DNA of 64,000 nt, taken from positions 62,001 to 126,000 of the forward strand of contig NZ_FMWD01000006.1 in NCBI RefSeq assembly GCF_900102855.1, read 5' to 3'. Of this stretch, positions 1-8,141 are shown in pieces. The notes below the pieces were generated by a model. The model saw only the letters and a list, made by a program, of their open reading frames with translations, was not told where the DNA came from and searched no databases. Within the stretch, counting starts at the first letter, position 1. Every line of letters begins with the position of its first letter. The translations under genes were made by a program, and so were the position numbers. Origin of the DNA: Thiohalomonas denitrificans (lineage in GTDB: Bacteria; Pseudomonadota; Gammaproteobacteria; Thiohalomonadales; Thiohalomonadaceae).

Positions 1-60
1 GAGATCAGCCTGACGCCCGAAGACGTGCTGCTGGCTACATCCCCCTCCGCGGAGCGCTGA
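1..60 (+). CDS. C-terminal end of an unidentified protein (partial)
   Basis: The first 60 bases read open in frame 1 and end in TGA, giving a 19-residue tail that finishes LLATSPSAER. The rest of the gene lies outside the window, so no function can be assigned. Two hairpins follow the stop codon directly, which fits the end of a transcription unit. The frame is open from the first base, but at this length that alone is weak evidence. Confidence 0.4.
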   Translation, partial: EISLTPEDVLLATSPSAER

Positions 61-65
61 GCCGT

Positions 66-121
66 GTCGGCCTGAAAGCCGACCTGCAGAATAGCGCCGC
101 TGAACCGGGGCGGTTCAGCGG
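66..121. terminator. Two hairpins between convergent genes
   Basis: GTCGGC/GCCGAC (66-71 with 78-83) forms a 6-bp stem. CCGCTGAACC/GGTTCAGCGG (97-106 with 112-121) forms a perfect 10-bp stem with a five-base loop. They separate the partial upstream gene from the convergent hydrolase-thioredoxin gene, whose stop codon lies inside the second hairpin. There is no clear T-tract, so this may be a Rho-assisted or bidirectional terminator. Confidence 0.5.
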
Positions 122-1386
122 GCGGGCTCATGCATTTCCGCCAACAGCTTTTTCACGATAGCGACCACTTCGGGAGCATCCCACTCCAGTGCGCCATAGT
201 AGCTGTAGCGGATCCGTCCCTGCGCATCGATAAGAAAATTGGTCGGAAAGGCGCTGACGTTCCAGGCATTGACCGCCTCGCCGGCGAGATCGAGCAGCAC
301 GGGAAAAGCAACCGGCCGTTTTTCGAGGAAACGGCGTACCGTCACCTCGTCTTCGCCCACATCGACCGCGAGAACACTGAAGCCCTGCTCTTCAAATTGC
401 TCCTGCAGCCGTCCCAGGGAGGGGATTTCGTGCACACACGGCGGACACCAGGTCGCCCAGAAATTGACCAGTACGACACGCCCCTCGTAGCTCTGCAGGT
501 CAAAGGTCTCCCCCTGCAGGCCCGGCAGATTCAACTCCGGAGGTGCGGGGTCCCCGGTATAGGGGCGCAGGCCGGCTGCCAGCCCGGCCTCGGCGTCCAC
601 ATCATCGCTGCCGACGAGGGCCGGGGCCTGGCGGGGGCCGGCATAGGGCTCAAGCAGCCTGACGGCGCGGGCAATGAGTGCCGGCATCTGTTGATTCATG
701 GCACGCTCTGCGTCATCGGGCTGCTCACGATTCATGAAACCGTCGCTGACACTGGGCAGGAAGTGCTGAAAGAGATCACTCCCCCCCGAGGCGAGGCCCC
801 GGGCGAGATCAGAAAGGTGCCAGCGCTTGGCGGAGAGTCCCGGCTGGAAGAGATAGATCGGCAGGTTGGTGGCCGTGGTCACGGGGCGGTAGCTGGGCGG
901 TTCCCCCGGTTCCGGCAGCCCTTTCTGCAGATTCGGATGGACCAGAACCGCGCCCGCCAGACGTTCGGAACCGGGGTGCTCCAGCTGCCAGGCACGGGCG
1001 GCCTGCAACGCCAGGGCAGCGCCTCTGCCGGAAGTGAACAGGAACAGCTGCTGCACATCCGCTGCCGCGGCCTCGATGAGCGACACCACGTCCTCCACCG
1101 GCACCTGTTCGAGGCTGGTCCGCGCCGCGGCGAGGAAATAGGCGGTGTGAAGATCGGCGGCCCACACCGACGGGCCGGTGGCGGCCAGTTCACGGGCGAC
1201 AGCCAGTTCCCGCGACTGCAGGCCCTCCTCCGAAGGCAACCAGAGGACGCGGGTATGAGCAGCATCCGCGCCGGAGTAGCGCTCGATCGGGATCTCGGCG
1301 CCGGTATCCAGAAACAGCGGCTCCGCAAGCTCGGATGCAAACACCGGCGCCACCAGCAGGGAAAGCAGACAGAGATAAAACCGCAT
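115..1386 (-). CDS. Secreted hydrolase-like (DUF3530-type) protein fused to a TlpA-like thioredoxin
   Basis: 423 residues. Residues 1-18 look like a signal peptide, so the protein is probably periplasmic. Residues ~20-255 resemble the DUF3530 alpha/beta-hydrolase-like family (for example TSGRGAALAL at the place of a nucleophile elbow). Residues ~275-420 are a TlpA/ResA thioredoxin domain with the active site WCPPC at about 313-317 and the cis-Pro loop SAFPTN near 381. TlpA-type domains reduce or exchange disulfides outside the cytoplasm, for example in cytochrome c maturation. In the hydrolase half the usual GxSxG elbow reads TSGRG, so catalysis there is uncertain. The fusion is unusual: the two domains normally occur as separate proteins. 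The thioredoxin assignment is firm; the DUF3530 assignment is a family resemblance. Confidence 0.8.
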   Translation of the reverse strand: MRFYLCLLSLLVAPVFASELAEPLFLDTGAEIPIERYSGADAAHTRVLWLPSEEGLQSRELAVARELAATGPSVWAADLHTAYFLAAARTSLEQVPVEDVVSLIEAAAADVQQLFLFTSGRGAALALQAARAWQLEHPGSERLAGAVLVHPNLQKGLPEPGEPPSYRPVTTATNLPIYLFQPGLSAKRWHLSDLARGLASGGSDLFQHFLPSVSDGFMNREQPDDAERAMNQQMPALIARAVRLLEPYAGPRQAPALVGSDDVDAEAGLAAGLRPYTGDPAPPELNLPGLQGETFDLQSYEGRVVLVNFWATWCPPCVHEIPSLGRLQEQFEEQGFSVLAVDVGEDEVTVRRFLEKRPVAFPVLLDLAGEAVNAWNVSAFPTNFLIDAQGRIRYSYYGALEWDAPEVVAIVKKLLAEMHEPAR

Positions 1387-1827
1387 GTTCTCTCGTGAAG
1401 ATCAGATTCGAAGGGATGCAGTTTATAACAGGAACCGTGCGGACCACAGCCGTGTGCGGAAGGTAAACAGGAAAACCGCTGAATTCTGTTTTTCCAGGGG
1501 CTTGTTGAAAAAGGTTTTTTGTCGTCCCCCCCGCGACGAAGAGGATCAGGATGGGGGCGCAATAGGCCGCCATCTGCATGGGCGGCGTTCGAGCCGATAC
1601 TGACGATGGCCCGGCCGAGCTGGACCGGCCCGCGGCCGCACCCTGGCTTGGGCACGGATCGAAGGGCATCCCGAGGCGGAGGCGGCGCTGCGTGAAAACC
1701 AACTCCATCAGGTGGTTAGCGCCGGAAGGTGAGATTCGCTCTGCTCGTACCGTCCCGCGGCGAGGGGGTGCTTGCGTCCTTTGCGGTTATAGCTTTCACG
1801 TTGCAGCTCTCGACGGCACAAAACGAT
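1387..1827. other. Intergenic stretch, no convincing gene
   Basis: 440 bases without a supported coding region. At about 1498-1520 the motif TTGTTGAAAAAGG resembles the TTGAAAAA arm found again at 32290-32364. A short open stretch at about 1645-1735 reads WARIEGHPEAEAALRENQ and ends in TGA. It could be a decayed gene end but is too short to assign. Confidence 0.4.
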
Positions 1828-2586
1828 TCAACCGACATCCCCGGAAGAGCCAATGCGCTCGGAAATCCTTTGTCCCGCCGCAATGACCTTCGGGATCCAT
1901 TCGTCACGCCGGCGCTCGATGGGCGAGGAGACGGAGAGCCCCGCCACCATCTGGCCCCTGCCGTCACGAATAGGAACCCCGATACAGCCGACACCCAGCT
2001 CCGCCTCCTCGTTGTCCAACGCATAGCCGGCCGCCCTTACCTCGTTGGCGCAGCGCACCAGGGTATCCACATCGGTAATGGTGTTGTGCGTCAGTTCGAC
2101 GAGCCCACTGCGTGCCGCGTACGCACGGCAGCCCTGTTCTCCGCTTTCACCAAGCATCAGCTTACCCACGGCCGTTACGTGAAGCGGGGCGCGGCTGCCG
2201 ATAATCTGCTCGACGCGCATCATCCGTTTCGAAAGAACACGCCCGATATAGATCACTTCATCGCCTTGGGCGATGGTGAGATTGACCGTCTCACCGATTT
2301 CATCGCGAAGCCACTTCATTTCCGGCTCGGCCTCGGTATCGAGTGCTTTCCCGCCCCGCACATGGCGACTGAGATGCAGGAGTTTTCTTCCGATCCGATA
2401 GCCTTCGCCATCCTTCTCCACGAAGCCGTAATCGGCAAGCGATTTGAGGATCCGAAACGCGGTAGAGGGATGCAGTCCAGTATCGGCCGAAAGGAATTTC
2501 AGAGTGCTACGGCCGTCATTGCTGACGATGGCATCGAGCAGGTGCGAGATGCGTTCGACGACCTGAATGGAAGTATTTGATGGCAT
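1828..2586 (-). CDS. IclR-family transcriptional regulator
   Basis: 252 residues, typical for the family. The N-terminal winged helix-turn-helix is at ~5-65 (recognition region HPSTAFRILKSLADYGFV), followed by the IclR effector-binding domain (~80-250, with GKLMLGE and GVPIRDGRG). IclR proteins often control catabolic operons through small organic acids. The gene is divergent from the TPP enzyme/kinase/glycolate oxidase operon, so it probably regulates that operon and itself; a 17-bp palindrome touches its own start codon. The effector cannot be read from sequence, but glyoxylate or glycolate would fit the context. GlcC of E. coli, which controls glycolate genes, is a GntR-family protein and is not homologous. 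Confidence 0.9.
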   Translation of the reverse strand: MPSNTSIQVVERISHLLDAIVSNDGRSTLKFLSADTGLHPSTAFRILKSLADYGFVEKDGEGYRIGRKLLHLSRHVRGGKALDTEAEPEMKWLRDEIGETVNLTIAQGDEVIYIGRVLSKRMMRVEQIIGSRAPLHVTAVGKLMLGESGEQGCRAYAARSGLVELTHNTITDVDTLVRCANEVRAAGYALDNEEAELGVGCIGVPIRDGRGQMVAGLSVSSPIERRRDEWIPKVIAAGQRISERIGSSGDVG

Positions 2587-2622
2587 TTTTCACATCGTGA
2601 AAACGATTGTACATGGTGAAAG
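2587..2622. promoter_or_regulatory. Palindromic operator, probably for the IclR regulator
   Basis: TTTTCAC-ATC-GTGAAAA (2587-2603) is a perfect inverted repeat with a 3-base centre, directly upstream of the IclR start codon. A further GTGAAA half-site is at 2616-2621. The position suits autoregulation and control of the divergent operon. Assignment to IclR rests on location and family habit. Confidence 0.55.
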
Positions 2623-2675
2623 TTTAGTCGCTGTCTAGGCTTAATCCACACAGACGACCGAAACGAGCCGGCAGC

Positions 2676-2941
2676 TGGTGGGCCATGCGGAAAATAATAT
2701 AACTCTCAGCCGTTCCACAAAGCCCATAGGCAAGGCGCACGAGCGCAGGACTAGCGGGCTAATTCAAGCGAGTGCAACGCCGACTATGGGCTTTGTGGAA
2801 CGGCCCAGAGGGAGCCCCGCCAAGGAGCCAATGCCGCGTTGCACTCCTTGTAAAGGGCTCGCCATTCCCTGCGGAGTGCGCCTTGCCTTGGCTCCTTGGT
2901 GGGGCTCTGAGTGTCACATTATTTTCCGCATGGCCCACTAG
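2676..2941. repeat. Palindromic interspersed element, complete copy (266 bp)
   Basis: The ends are a near-perfect inverted repeat (2676-2698 with 2918-2940, 22 of 23 positions; TGGTGGGCCATGCGGAAAA). Inside are a second perfect 21-bp inverted pair (2709-2729 with 2784-2804) and a third (2812-2831 with 2888-2907). The right half holds the core GCGTTGCACTCC...TGCGCCTTGCC; the left half is an inverted, diverged copy of the same unit. The element is therefore a tail-to-tail dimer with no coding capacity. It lies between the IclR operator and the first operon gene, so it would form a large hairpin in the 5' leader. Relatives are at 10440-10568 and 32668-32981. Confidence 0.8.
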
Positions 2942-2978
2942 ACGGCTTTTTTCTAACTGCGCCTTACAGGAGACAACA

Positions 2979-5198
2979 ATGAGCACAGTCGCAGCAGAAG
3001 CCATTCACCGACTCCCGAAGTTTTGCCAGGGTATTCAGCATTCGGGTGAAAGCTGGCCCGATTTCGATCGCCATGCCCAACAACCCGTCATTGCCGATGG
3101 CCAGAGTGCCATTTCCGATCCGCAGGACACACGGGCGGCCTATCAGACCCTGCTGGCAGCCGATGCGTTGCGCTACCTGACCCTGCACCTGACCGGTTCG
3201 AAGGCTTCGGGTCACCCCGGCGGCTTCGCCAGCAGCGCCGAGGCCTACGCCGCGCTGGCGCTGCTCGGCCACACCAATATTGTCACCGAAGTCGGTCACC
3301 ACGCCCCCGGCTTCTATAGCGCCATGTTTCTCGACGGCTCCCTGGAGGAGATGGGCATCACTACCGTCGAACAGATGTGCGAGCGTTTCCGTGAGCGCGA
3401 CGGACTGCTTGGTCACCTCTCCGGCGCCATTCCCGGCCTGCTCTCCCCCGCCGGTCCGCTGGGCCAGGGGCAGCACTTCGCGATGGCCGGTGCCATGCTC
3501 CATCCGAACAAACTCTTTCCCTTCACCCTGGGCGACGGCGGGATGGGCGAGCCCTATGTGCTCTCCTCCATGATGCACTTCCATACCGCCTATCCGAAGA
3601 TCACCAATTTCCTGCCGGTGTTGGTCTGGAACGGTTACAGCCAGGAACACCACTCCATGGTCTCCCGGATGAACAACGCGGAGATGACCGCCTATTGGCG
3701 CGGCCACGGTTTCGAGGAGGTAGTGCTGGTCGACGCCAAGGCGTTTGACGATTGCGCCCAGGAGGGCGCCTATGCGGACAGCAGCCGCTTTTCGTTCGGG
3801 CAGCGCGTCGCCTTTGCCGGTGCGGTACTGAGCGAGGCGGACCGTGCCGCAAAGCTGGCGCTGGGCGGGACCCGAACCGTGTTTATCATCAAACAGATGA
3901 AAGGCACCGGCGTGCACACCGTCGGCTCCAAATCCCACAACCTGTATCCGGGGGATACGCTGGACACACCCCATATCGCCGAGGCGCTGCAGCGCCGTGC
4001 ATTGCCGACAGGGGCCTGGGATCTGGTCCGCACCAATCTACAACGTGCCGGCGGCGGCCCGGCGGCACGAACCTCGGTGACCGAGTCGATTCTGGACCTG
4101 GAACCGCTGGGCGAGTTGCCGCTCCAGGAGTTCGAAACCGGCGACAAGCAGGTGCCGTCGACCGCCATGGGTGCCCTCGTGGGCGCGGTTGGGAAGGCCG
4201 ACTCGCGCTTTGTCGTAACCAACGCGGACGGCAATGAAGCCTCCGCCATGAAGAACATCAACGAAGCGCTCACCATCCGCCACCCCACCGGCGACGACCT
4301 CTACAACCAGGGGCCGGACGGTCAGGTCTACGAGCCGCTCAACGAGGATGCCTGCGCAGGGCTTGCGGCGGGCCTTGCGCTGTTCGGTTCGCGTTCACTG
4401 TGGTTGTCCTATGAAAGCTTCGCCATCAACGGGCTGCCCATCGTGCAGACCGTTACCCAGGCCATGGCGGAACTGCGGCGTCGCACCCCTTCGGTGGTCA
4501 CCATGTTCACCGCCGGTGCCCTGGAGCAGGGGCGGAACGGATGGACCCACCAACGACCCGAGGTGGAGAACTACTTCGCCGCGATGATGCGAAACGGCAA
4601 TGTCTATCCGCTGTTCCCCTGTGACGCCAACCTGATCCAGGTGGCCTATGACTGGGCCGTCAACAGCTACAACAAGGGCGTGGCAATCTTCGCCTCCAAG
4701 AGCCCCCTGCCGGTTCGCACCACCCTGGAGGAGGGACGGCAGGCGATGGAACAGGGTGCCATCACGCTCTACGAGAGCGACTCCGGCTCGGGCCCTGTGG
4801 CGGTGATCGCAGCCACCGGCGACATGGTGTTCCTGCCGATCTTCGAGGCCAGGGACAGGCTCGAGGCCGAAGGCTATCGCGTACGCATCGTGGCGGTGGT
4901 CAATCCCCGCCGTCTGTTCCGGCCGGGCGATGTCGCCTGGGATACGGTGGCCGAGCCCGATTCGCAATTCATGGAGCCTGATGCCTTCAATGCACTGTTC
5001 GCTGGCGATGCACTGCTGGGTGTCTCCGGTGGTCCCAGCGCATGCCTGGAACCGGTGATGCTGCGCAGCCGGGCGCCGCGCGACGTCTTCGCCTGGAAGC
5101 GTGGAGAAACCACCGCCTCCCCGGGTGAAATCATGGCATTCAACGGCATCACCGCCGAAGCCATGGCCTCCCGTATCCAGCAGTTGATGGAAGAGTAG
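2979..5198 (+). CDS. Phosphoketolase/transketolase-like TPP-dependent enzyme
   Basis: 739 residues from the ATG at 2979, preceded by AGGAGA. An upstream in-frame extension to 2772 runs through the palindromic repeat and is rejected. Visible signatures: GSKASGHPGG (~73-82), shared with transketolases; the TPP/Mg motif GDGGMGE (185-191) with Asn near 218; the middle-domain LNEDACAGLAAG, carrying the Glu that contacts TPP in this fold; SYESFA; and NGWTHQRPEVENYF followed by FPCDANL, which resemble phosphoketolase motifs. The protein joins ketol-type sugar chemistry to an acid kinase and glycolate oxidase in one operon. It could transfer a C2 ketol unit, cleave a sugar phosphate, or act on a keto acid; the substrate is unknown. 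Superfamily membership is firm, function is not. Confidence 0.85.
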   Translation: MSTVAAEAIHRLPKFCQGIQHSGESWPDFDRHAQQPVIADGQSAISDPQDTRAAYQTLLAADALRYLTLHLTGSKASGHPGGFASSAEAYAALALLGHTNIVTEVGHHAPGFYSAMFLDGSLEEMGITTVEQMCERFRERDGLLGHLSGAIPGLLSPAGPLGQGQHFAMAGAMLHPNKLFPFTLGDGGMGEPYVLSSMMHFHTAYPKITNFLPVLVWNGYSQEHHSMVSRMNNAEMTAYWRGHGFEEVVLVDAKAFDDCAQEGAYADSSRFSFGQRVAFAGAVLSEADRAAKLALGGTRTVFIIKQMKGTGVHTVGSKSHNLYPGDTLDTPHIAEALQRRALPTGAWDLVRTNLQRAGGGPAARTSVTESILDLEPLGELPLQEFETGDKQVPSTAMGALVGAVGKADSRFVVTNADGNEASAMKNINEALTIRHPTGDDLYNQGPDGQVYEPLNEDACAGLAAGLALFGSRSLWLSYESFAINGLPIVQTVTQAMAELRRRTPSVVTMFTAGALEQGRNGWTHQRPEVENYFAAMMRNGNVYPLFPCDANLIQVAYDWAVNSYNKGVAIFASKSPLPVRTTLEEGRQAMEQGAITLYESDSGSGPVAVIAATGDMVFLPIFEARDRLEAEGYRVRIVAVVNPRRLFRPGDVAWDTVAEPDSQFMEPDAFNALFAGDALLGVSGGPSACLEPVMLRSRAPRDVFAWKRGETTASPGEIMAFNGITAEAMASRIQQLMEE

Positions 5199-5202
5199 AA
5201 CC

Positions 5203-6552
5203 ATGGCCAGAACCAAAATCATCGCCCTTGACGATGATCCCACCGGTTCGCAGACAGTGCATAGCTGTCTGCTTCTGACCCGGTGGGATCCGGCAACCCT
5301 GCGTGAGGCCCTGGAGGACAGTGCACCGCTGTTCTTCGTGCTGACCAATACCCGCGGCATGGATGCCGTGCGGGCCGCCGCCATTACTCGGGAGGTGTGC
5401 CGAAATCTCAGACAGGCGCTGGATGAGTTCGCCGAAGCGGGTAATCCCGTCAATCCGCTGCTGGTGAGCCGCTCCGACTCCACCCTGCGGGGTCACTACC
5501 CGGTGGAGACGGACATCATCGCCGAAGAACTCGGGCCGTTTGACGCCCACTTTCTGGTCCCGGCCTTTTTCGAAGGCGGACGCATCACCCGCGACGCCGT
5601 TCACTACCTGATGGTCGACGGCGAGCCGGTTCCCGTGCATCGCACCGAGTTTGCCAAAGATTCGGTGTTCGGCTTCACGCACAGCTATCTGCCGGATTAT
5701 GTTGAGGAGAAAACCGATGGGCGGATCTCTGCTCAGGAGGTCGAGCGTTTTCTGCTCGACGATGTCCGTCGCGGCTGCCGTGTGCGGCTTTCCAGCCTGA
5801 AGGGCAATACCTGCGGCTGTGTGGATGGTGAGGCCCAGTCGGACCTGGACAGCTTTGCCGATCAGGTATTGAACGCGACGGCCGATGGCAAGCGCTTTCT
5901 GTTCCGAAGCGCTGCCAGCCTGCTCAAGTCGCTGGCGAAGCTGTCGCCCCAGCCCGTCCCCGCAGAGGAAATGTTCCGTTTTGTGCGGAATGGGCGCCCC
6001 GGCGCCGTCCTTGTCGGCTCCCACGTACGCAAGGCCACGCTGCAGTTGCAACGGCTCCTGGATGAGGCGGGGACCGTCGGCATCGAAGCGGATGTCGACG
6101 CCATCGACAGCGACCGCGAGGCCCTGTTGCGCGACATCCTGAGCCGGGCGACGGCCATTCACAAACGGGGTGAGACGCCGATCATCTACACCAGCCGCAC
6201 GGAAAAGGTGTTTGATTCCGAATCGAAGCGCCTCGCCTTCGGTGAGCGCGTGTCGGACTTCCTGACGGATGTGGTGCGGGGGCTTCCCCCCACCCTGGGC
6301 TATCTGATCAGCAAGGGCGGAATCACCTCCAACGACGTGCTCAATAGCGGACTGGAGTTGCGCACCTCAAGGGTATTGGGACAGGTGCTTCCCGGCTGCT
6401 CGGTGGTGCGCTGCCCCGCCGACCACGACCGTTTCCCGGGGCTTCCGGTAGTGATTTTCCCCGGAAATGTCGGCGACGACAACGCACTGGCCCGGGGCTA
6501 TCGTCGAATGGCGGACGTTCCCGTTGTGGAAGAGAGGGCGGGCACGGCATGA
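5203..6552 (+). CDS. Four-carbon acid sugar kinase family protein (DUF1537)
   Basis: 449 residues. The N-terminal domain has ALDDDPTGSQTVHS (~9-22) and SRSDSTLRGH; the C-terminal nucleotide-binding domain has GYLISKGGITSNDVL and VVIFPGNVGDD. Characterised relatives phosphorylate 3-oxo-tetronate (OtnK), D-threonate/D-erythronate (DtnK) or L-threonate at C4. The start lies only 4 bases after the stop of the TPP-enzyme gene, so the two are translationally coupled and probably act in sequence. The kinase is well placed to phosphorylate the product of the TPP enzyme. Family assignment is strong; the exact substrate is inferred from the neighbours. Confidence 0.88.
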   Translation: MARTKIIALDDDPTGSQTVHSCLLLTRWDPATLREALEDSAPLFFVLTNTRGMDAVRAAAITREVCRNLRQALDEFAEAGNPVNPLLVSRSDSTLRGHYPVETDIIAEELGPFDAHFLVPAFFEGGRITRDAVHYLMVDGEPVPVHRTEFAKDSVFGFTHSYLPDYVEEKTDGRISAQEVERFLLDDVRRGCRVRLSSLKGNTCGCVDGEAQSDLDSFADQVLNATADGKRFLFRSAASLLKSLAKLSPQPVPAEEMFRFVRNGRPGAVLVGSHVRKATLQLQRLLDEAGTVGIEADVDAIDSDREALLRDILSRATAIHKRGETPIIYTSRTEKVFDSESKRLAFGERVSDFLTDVVRGLPPTLGYLISKGGITSNDVLNSGLELRTSRVLGQVLPGCSVVRCPADHDRFPGLPVVIFPGNVGDDNALARGYRRMADVPVVEERAGTA

Positions 6553-6576
6553 GGGCGGGGCTCAGACAGCCCCCCA

Positions 6577-6655
6577 ATGGCGGGCATTGCCTGCTCTGTG
6601 CGTGCTGTTCCCGGGCCTGATTACCTGGCTGCCCGATCAACTATACGGAAACTGA
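6577..6655 (+). pseudogene. Possible remnant of a TRAP transporter large permease (DctM) C-terminus
   Basis: In the 107-base gap between kinase and glcD, one frame reads WRALPALCVLFPGLITWLPD and ends shortly after in TGA. The hydrophobic stretch with FPGLxTWLP resembles the last membrane segment of DctM-type permeases. No start, ribosome site or further upstream homology is visible, so this would be a 26-codon relic. Solute-import genes are common in such operons, and a deletion could explain the otherwise wide gap. The identification rests on a short motif and remains tentative. Confidence 0.35.
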
Positions 6656-6659
6656 GCCT

Positions 6660-8141
6660 ATGAGCGAGGCATTGGGGACAGGGGGCTTACCGCAGGACGA
6701 GTTGCTGGCAAACCTGCAGAGCATGCTGCCGCCCGGTGCGGTGCTCAAGACACGGGAGCAAATGCGTCCCTACGAGTGTGATGGGCTATCGGCCTATCGT
6801 CAGCTTCCACTCGCGGTTGTTGCGCCGACCAGCGTCGAACAGGTGCAGGCCGTGCTGCGCCTGTGCAACAAAATCGGTGTGCCGGTCGTCGCCCGGGGTG
6901 CCGGCACCGGCCTCTCCGGCGGCGCCCTGCCGGTTGAGGACGGGATTCTGTTGAACATGGCGCGTTTTAATCAGATCGTGCATATCGATCCCGTCCGGCG
7001 CAGCGCACGTGTGCAGCCGGGTGTGCGAAACCTGGCGGTGTCCGAGGCCGCGGCGCCTTACGGCCTCTATTACGCCCCCGATCCCTCCTCGCAAATCGCC
7101 TGCACTATCGGCGGCAATGTGGCGGAGAACTCCGGTGGCGTTCACTGCCTGAAGTACGGGCTGACGGTACACAACCTGCTCAAACTGGATGTGGTTACCG
7201 CCGACGGCGAACGGATGGTCATCGGCAGCGATGCCCTCGATAGCCCCGGCTACGACCTGTTGGCACTGATGACCGGTTCCGAGGGGATGTTGGGCATCGT
7301 AGTCGAGGCGACGGTCAAGCTGCTGCCGCGCCCCGAACAGGTCCGTGTGATACTGGCCGCCTTCGATGACATCGAACAGGCCGGCAGCGCCGTGGGGGAG
7401 ATCATCGCCGGCGGCGGCATCGTGCCGGCCGGTTTGGAGATGATGGACCGTCTTGCGATTCAGGCGGCGGAGGACTTCGTGCAGGCGGGCTATCCGCGCG
7501 CCGAGGCGATCCTGCTGTGCGAAGTCGACGGGACCGAGGGCGAGGTGGGCGCAGCGGCGGAGCGTGTGCATCACATCCTCCGCAACTGCGGCGCCTGCGA
7601 CATCCGCACCGCAAGCGATCCCGAGGAGCGCGCCCTGCTCTGGAAAGGTCGCAAGGCCGCATTTCCGGCCGTCGGGAGACTCGCCCCCGATTACTACTGT
7701 ATGGACGGCACCATTCCCCGCAAGCACCTGCCGAACGTGCTCCGGAAGATCCAGGAGCTCTCAGATGAATACGGTCTGCCGGTGGCCAATGTCTTCCATG
7801 CCGGCGACGGCAACCTGCATCCGCTCATCCTCTACGATGCCAACCGCCCCGGTGAACTGGAGAGGGCGGAGGCCTTCGGCGGGGCAGTCCTGGAGTTGTG
7901 CGTGGCCCATGGGGGCACCATCACCGGCGAGCACGGGGTCGGCATGGAGAAGATAAACCAGATGTGCGTGCAGTTCCGTGAGGCCGAGCTCGAGCAGTTC
8001 CACGCGGTGAAACGCGCCTGGGATCCCAAGGGGATTCTCAACCCGGGCAAGGCCATACCGACGCTGCATCGCTGTGCCGAATTCGGGGCCATGCACGTGC
8101 ATAACGGCGAACTCCCCTTCCCGGAACTGGAGCGATTCTGA
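6660..8141 (+). CDS. glcD: Glycolate oxidase FAD-linked subunit GlcD
   Basis: 493 residues, the normal length. GlcD is the FAD-carrying subunit of the membrane-associated GlcDEF complex, which oxidises glycolate to glyoxylate and passes electrons to the respiratory chain. FAD-binding (PCMH) signatures are RGAGTGLSGGALP (~80-92) and IGGNVAENSGGVH (~150). The C-terminal oxidase domain has FHAGDGNLHPLIL and TGEHGVGMEKI. The stop overlaps the glcE start (TGATG), typical of the glcDEF operon. Paralogous D-lactate dehydrogenases look alike, but the adjoining glcE and glcF support glycolate. Confidence 0.93.
   Translation: MSEALGTGGLPQDELLANLQSMLPPGAVLKTREQMRPYECDGLSAYRQLPLAVVAPTSVEQVQAVLRLCNKIGVPVVARGAGTGLSGGALPVEDGILLNMARFNQIVHIDPVRRSARVQPGVRNLAVSEAAAPYGLYYAPDPSSQIACTIGGNVAENSGGVHCLKYGLTVHNLLKLDVVTADGERMVIGSDALDSPGYDLLALMTGSEGMLGIVVEATVKLLPRPEQVRVILAAFDDIEQAGSAVGEIIAGGGIVPAGLEMMDRLAIQAAEDFVQAGYPRAEAILLCEVDGTEGEVGAAAERVHHILRNCGACDIRTASDPEERALLWKGRKAAFPAVGRLAPDYYCMDGTIPRKHLPNVLRKIQELSDEYGLPVANVFHAGDGNLHPLILYDANRPGELERAEAFGGAVLELCVAHGGTITGEHGVGMEKINQMCVQFREAELEQFHAVKRAWDPKGILNPGKAIPTLHRCAEFGAMHVHNGELPFPELERF

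Noticed and set aside
130-1398. 422-codon open frame on the plus strand
   Set aside because: Antisense shadow of the hydrolase-thioredoxin gene; the minus strand has signal peptide and WCPPC.
2604-2675. Riboswitch in the operon leader
   Set aside because: No known aptamer consensus could be recognised; only the palindromic repeat downstream is structured.
2772-2978. Upstream in-frame extension of the TPP-enzyme gene (69 codons)
   Set aside because: It runs through the palindromic repeat; the ATG at 2979 has a proper AGGAGA site and starts sensible protein.
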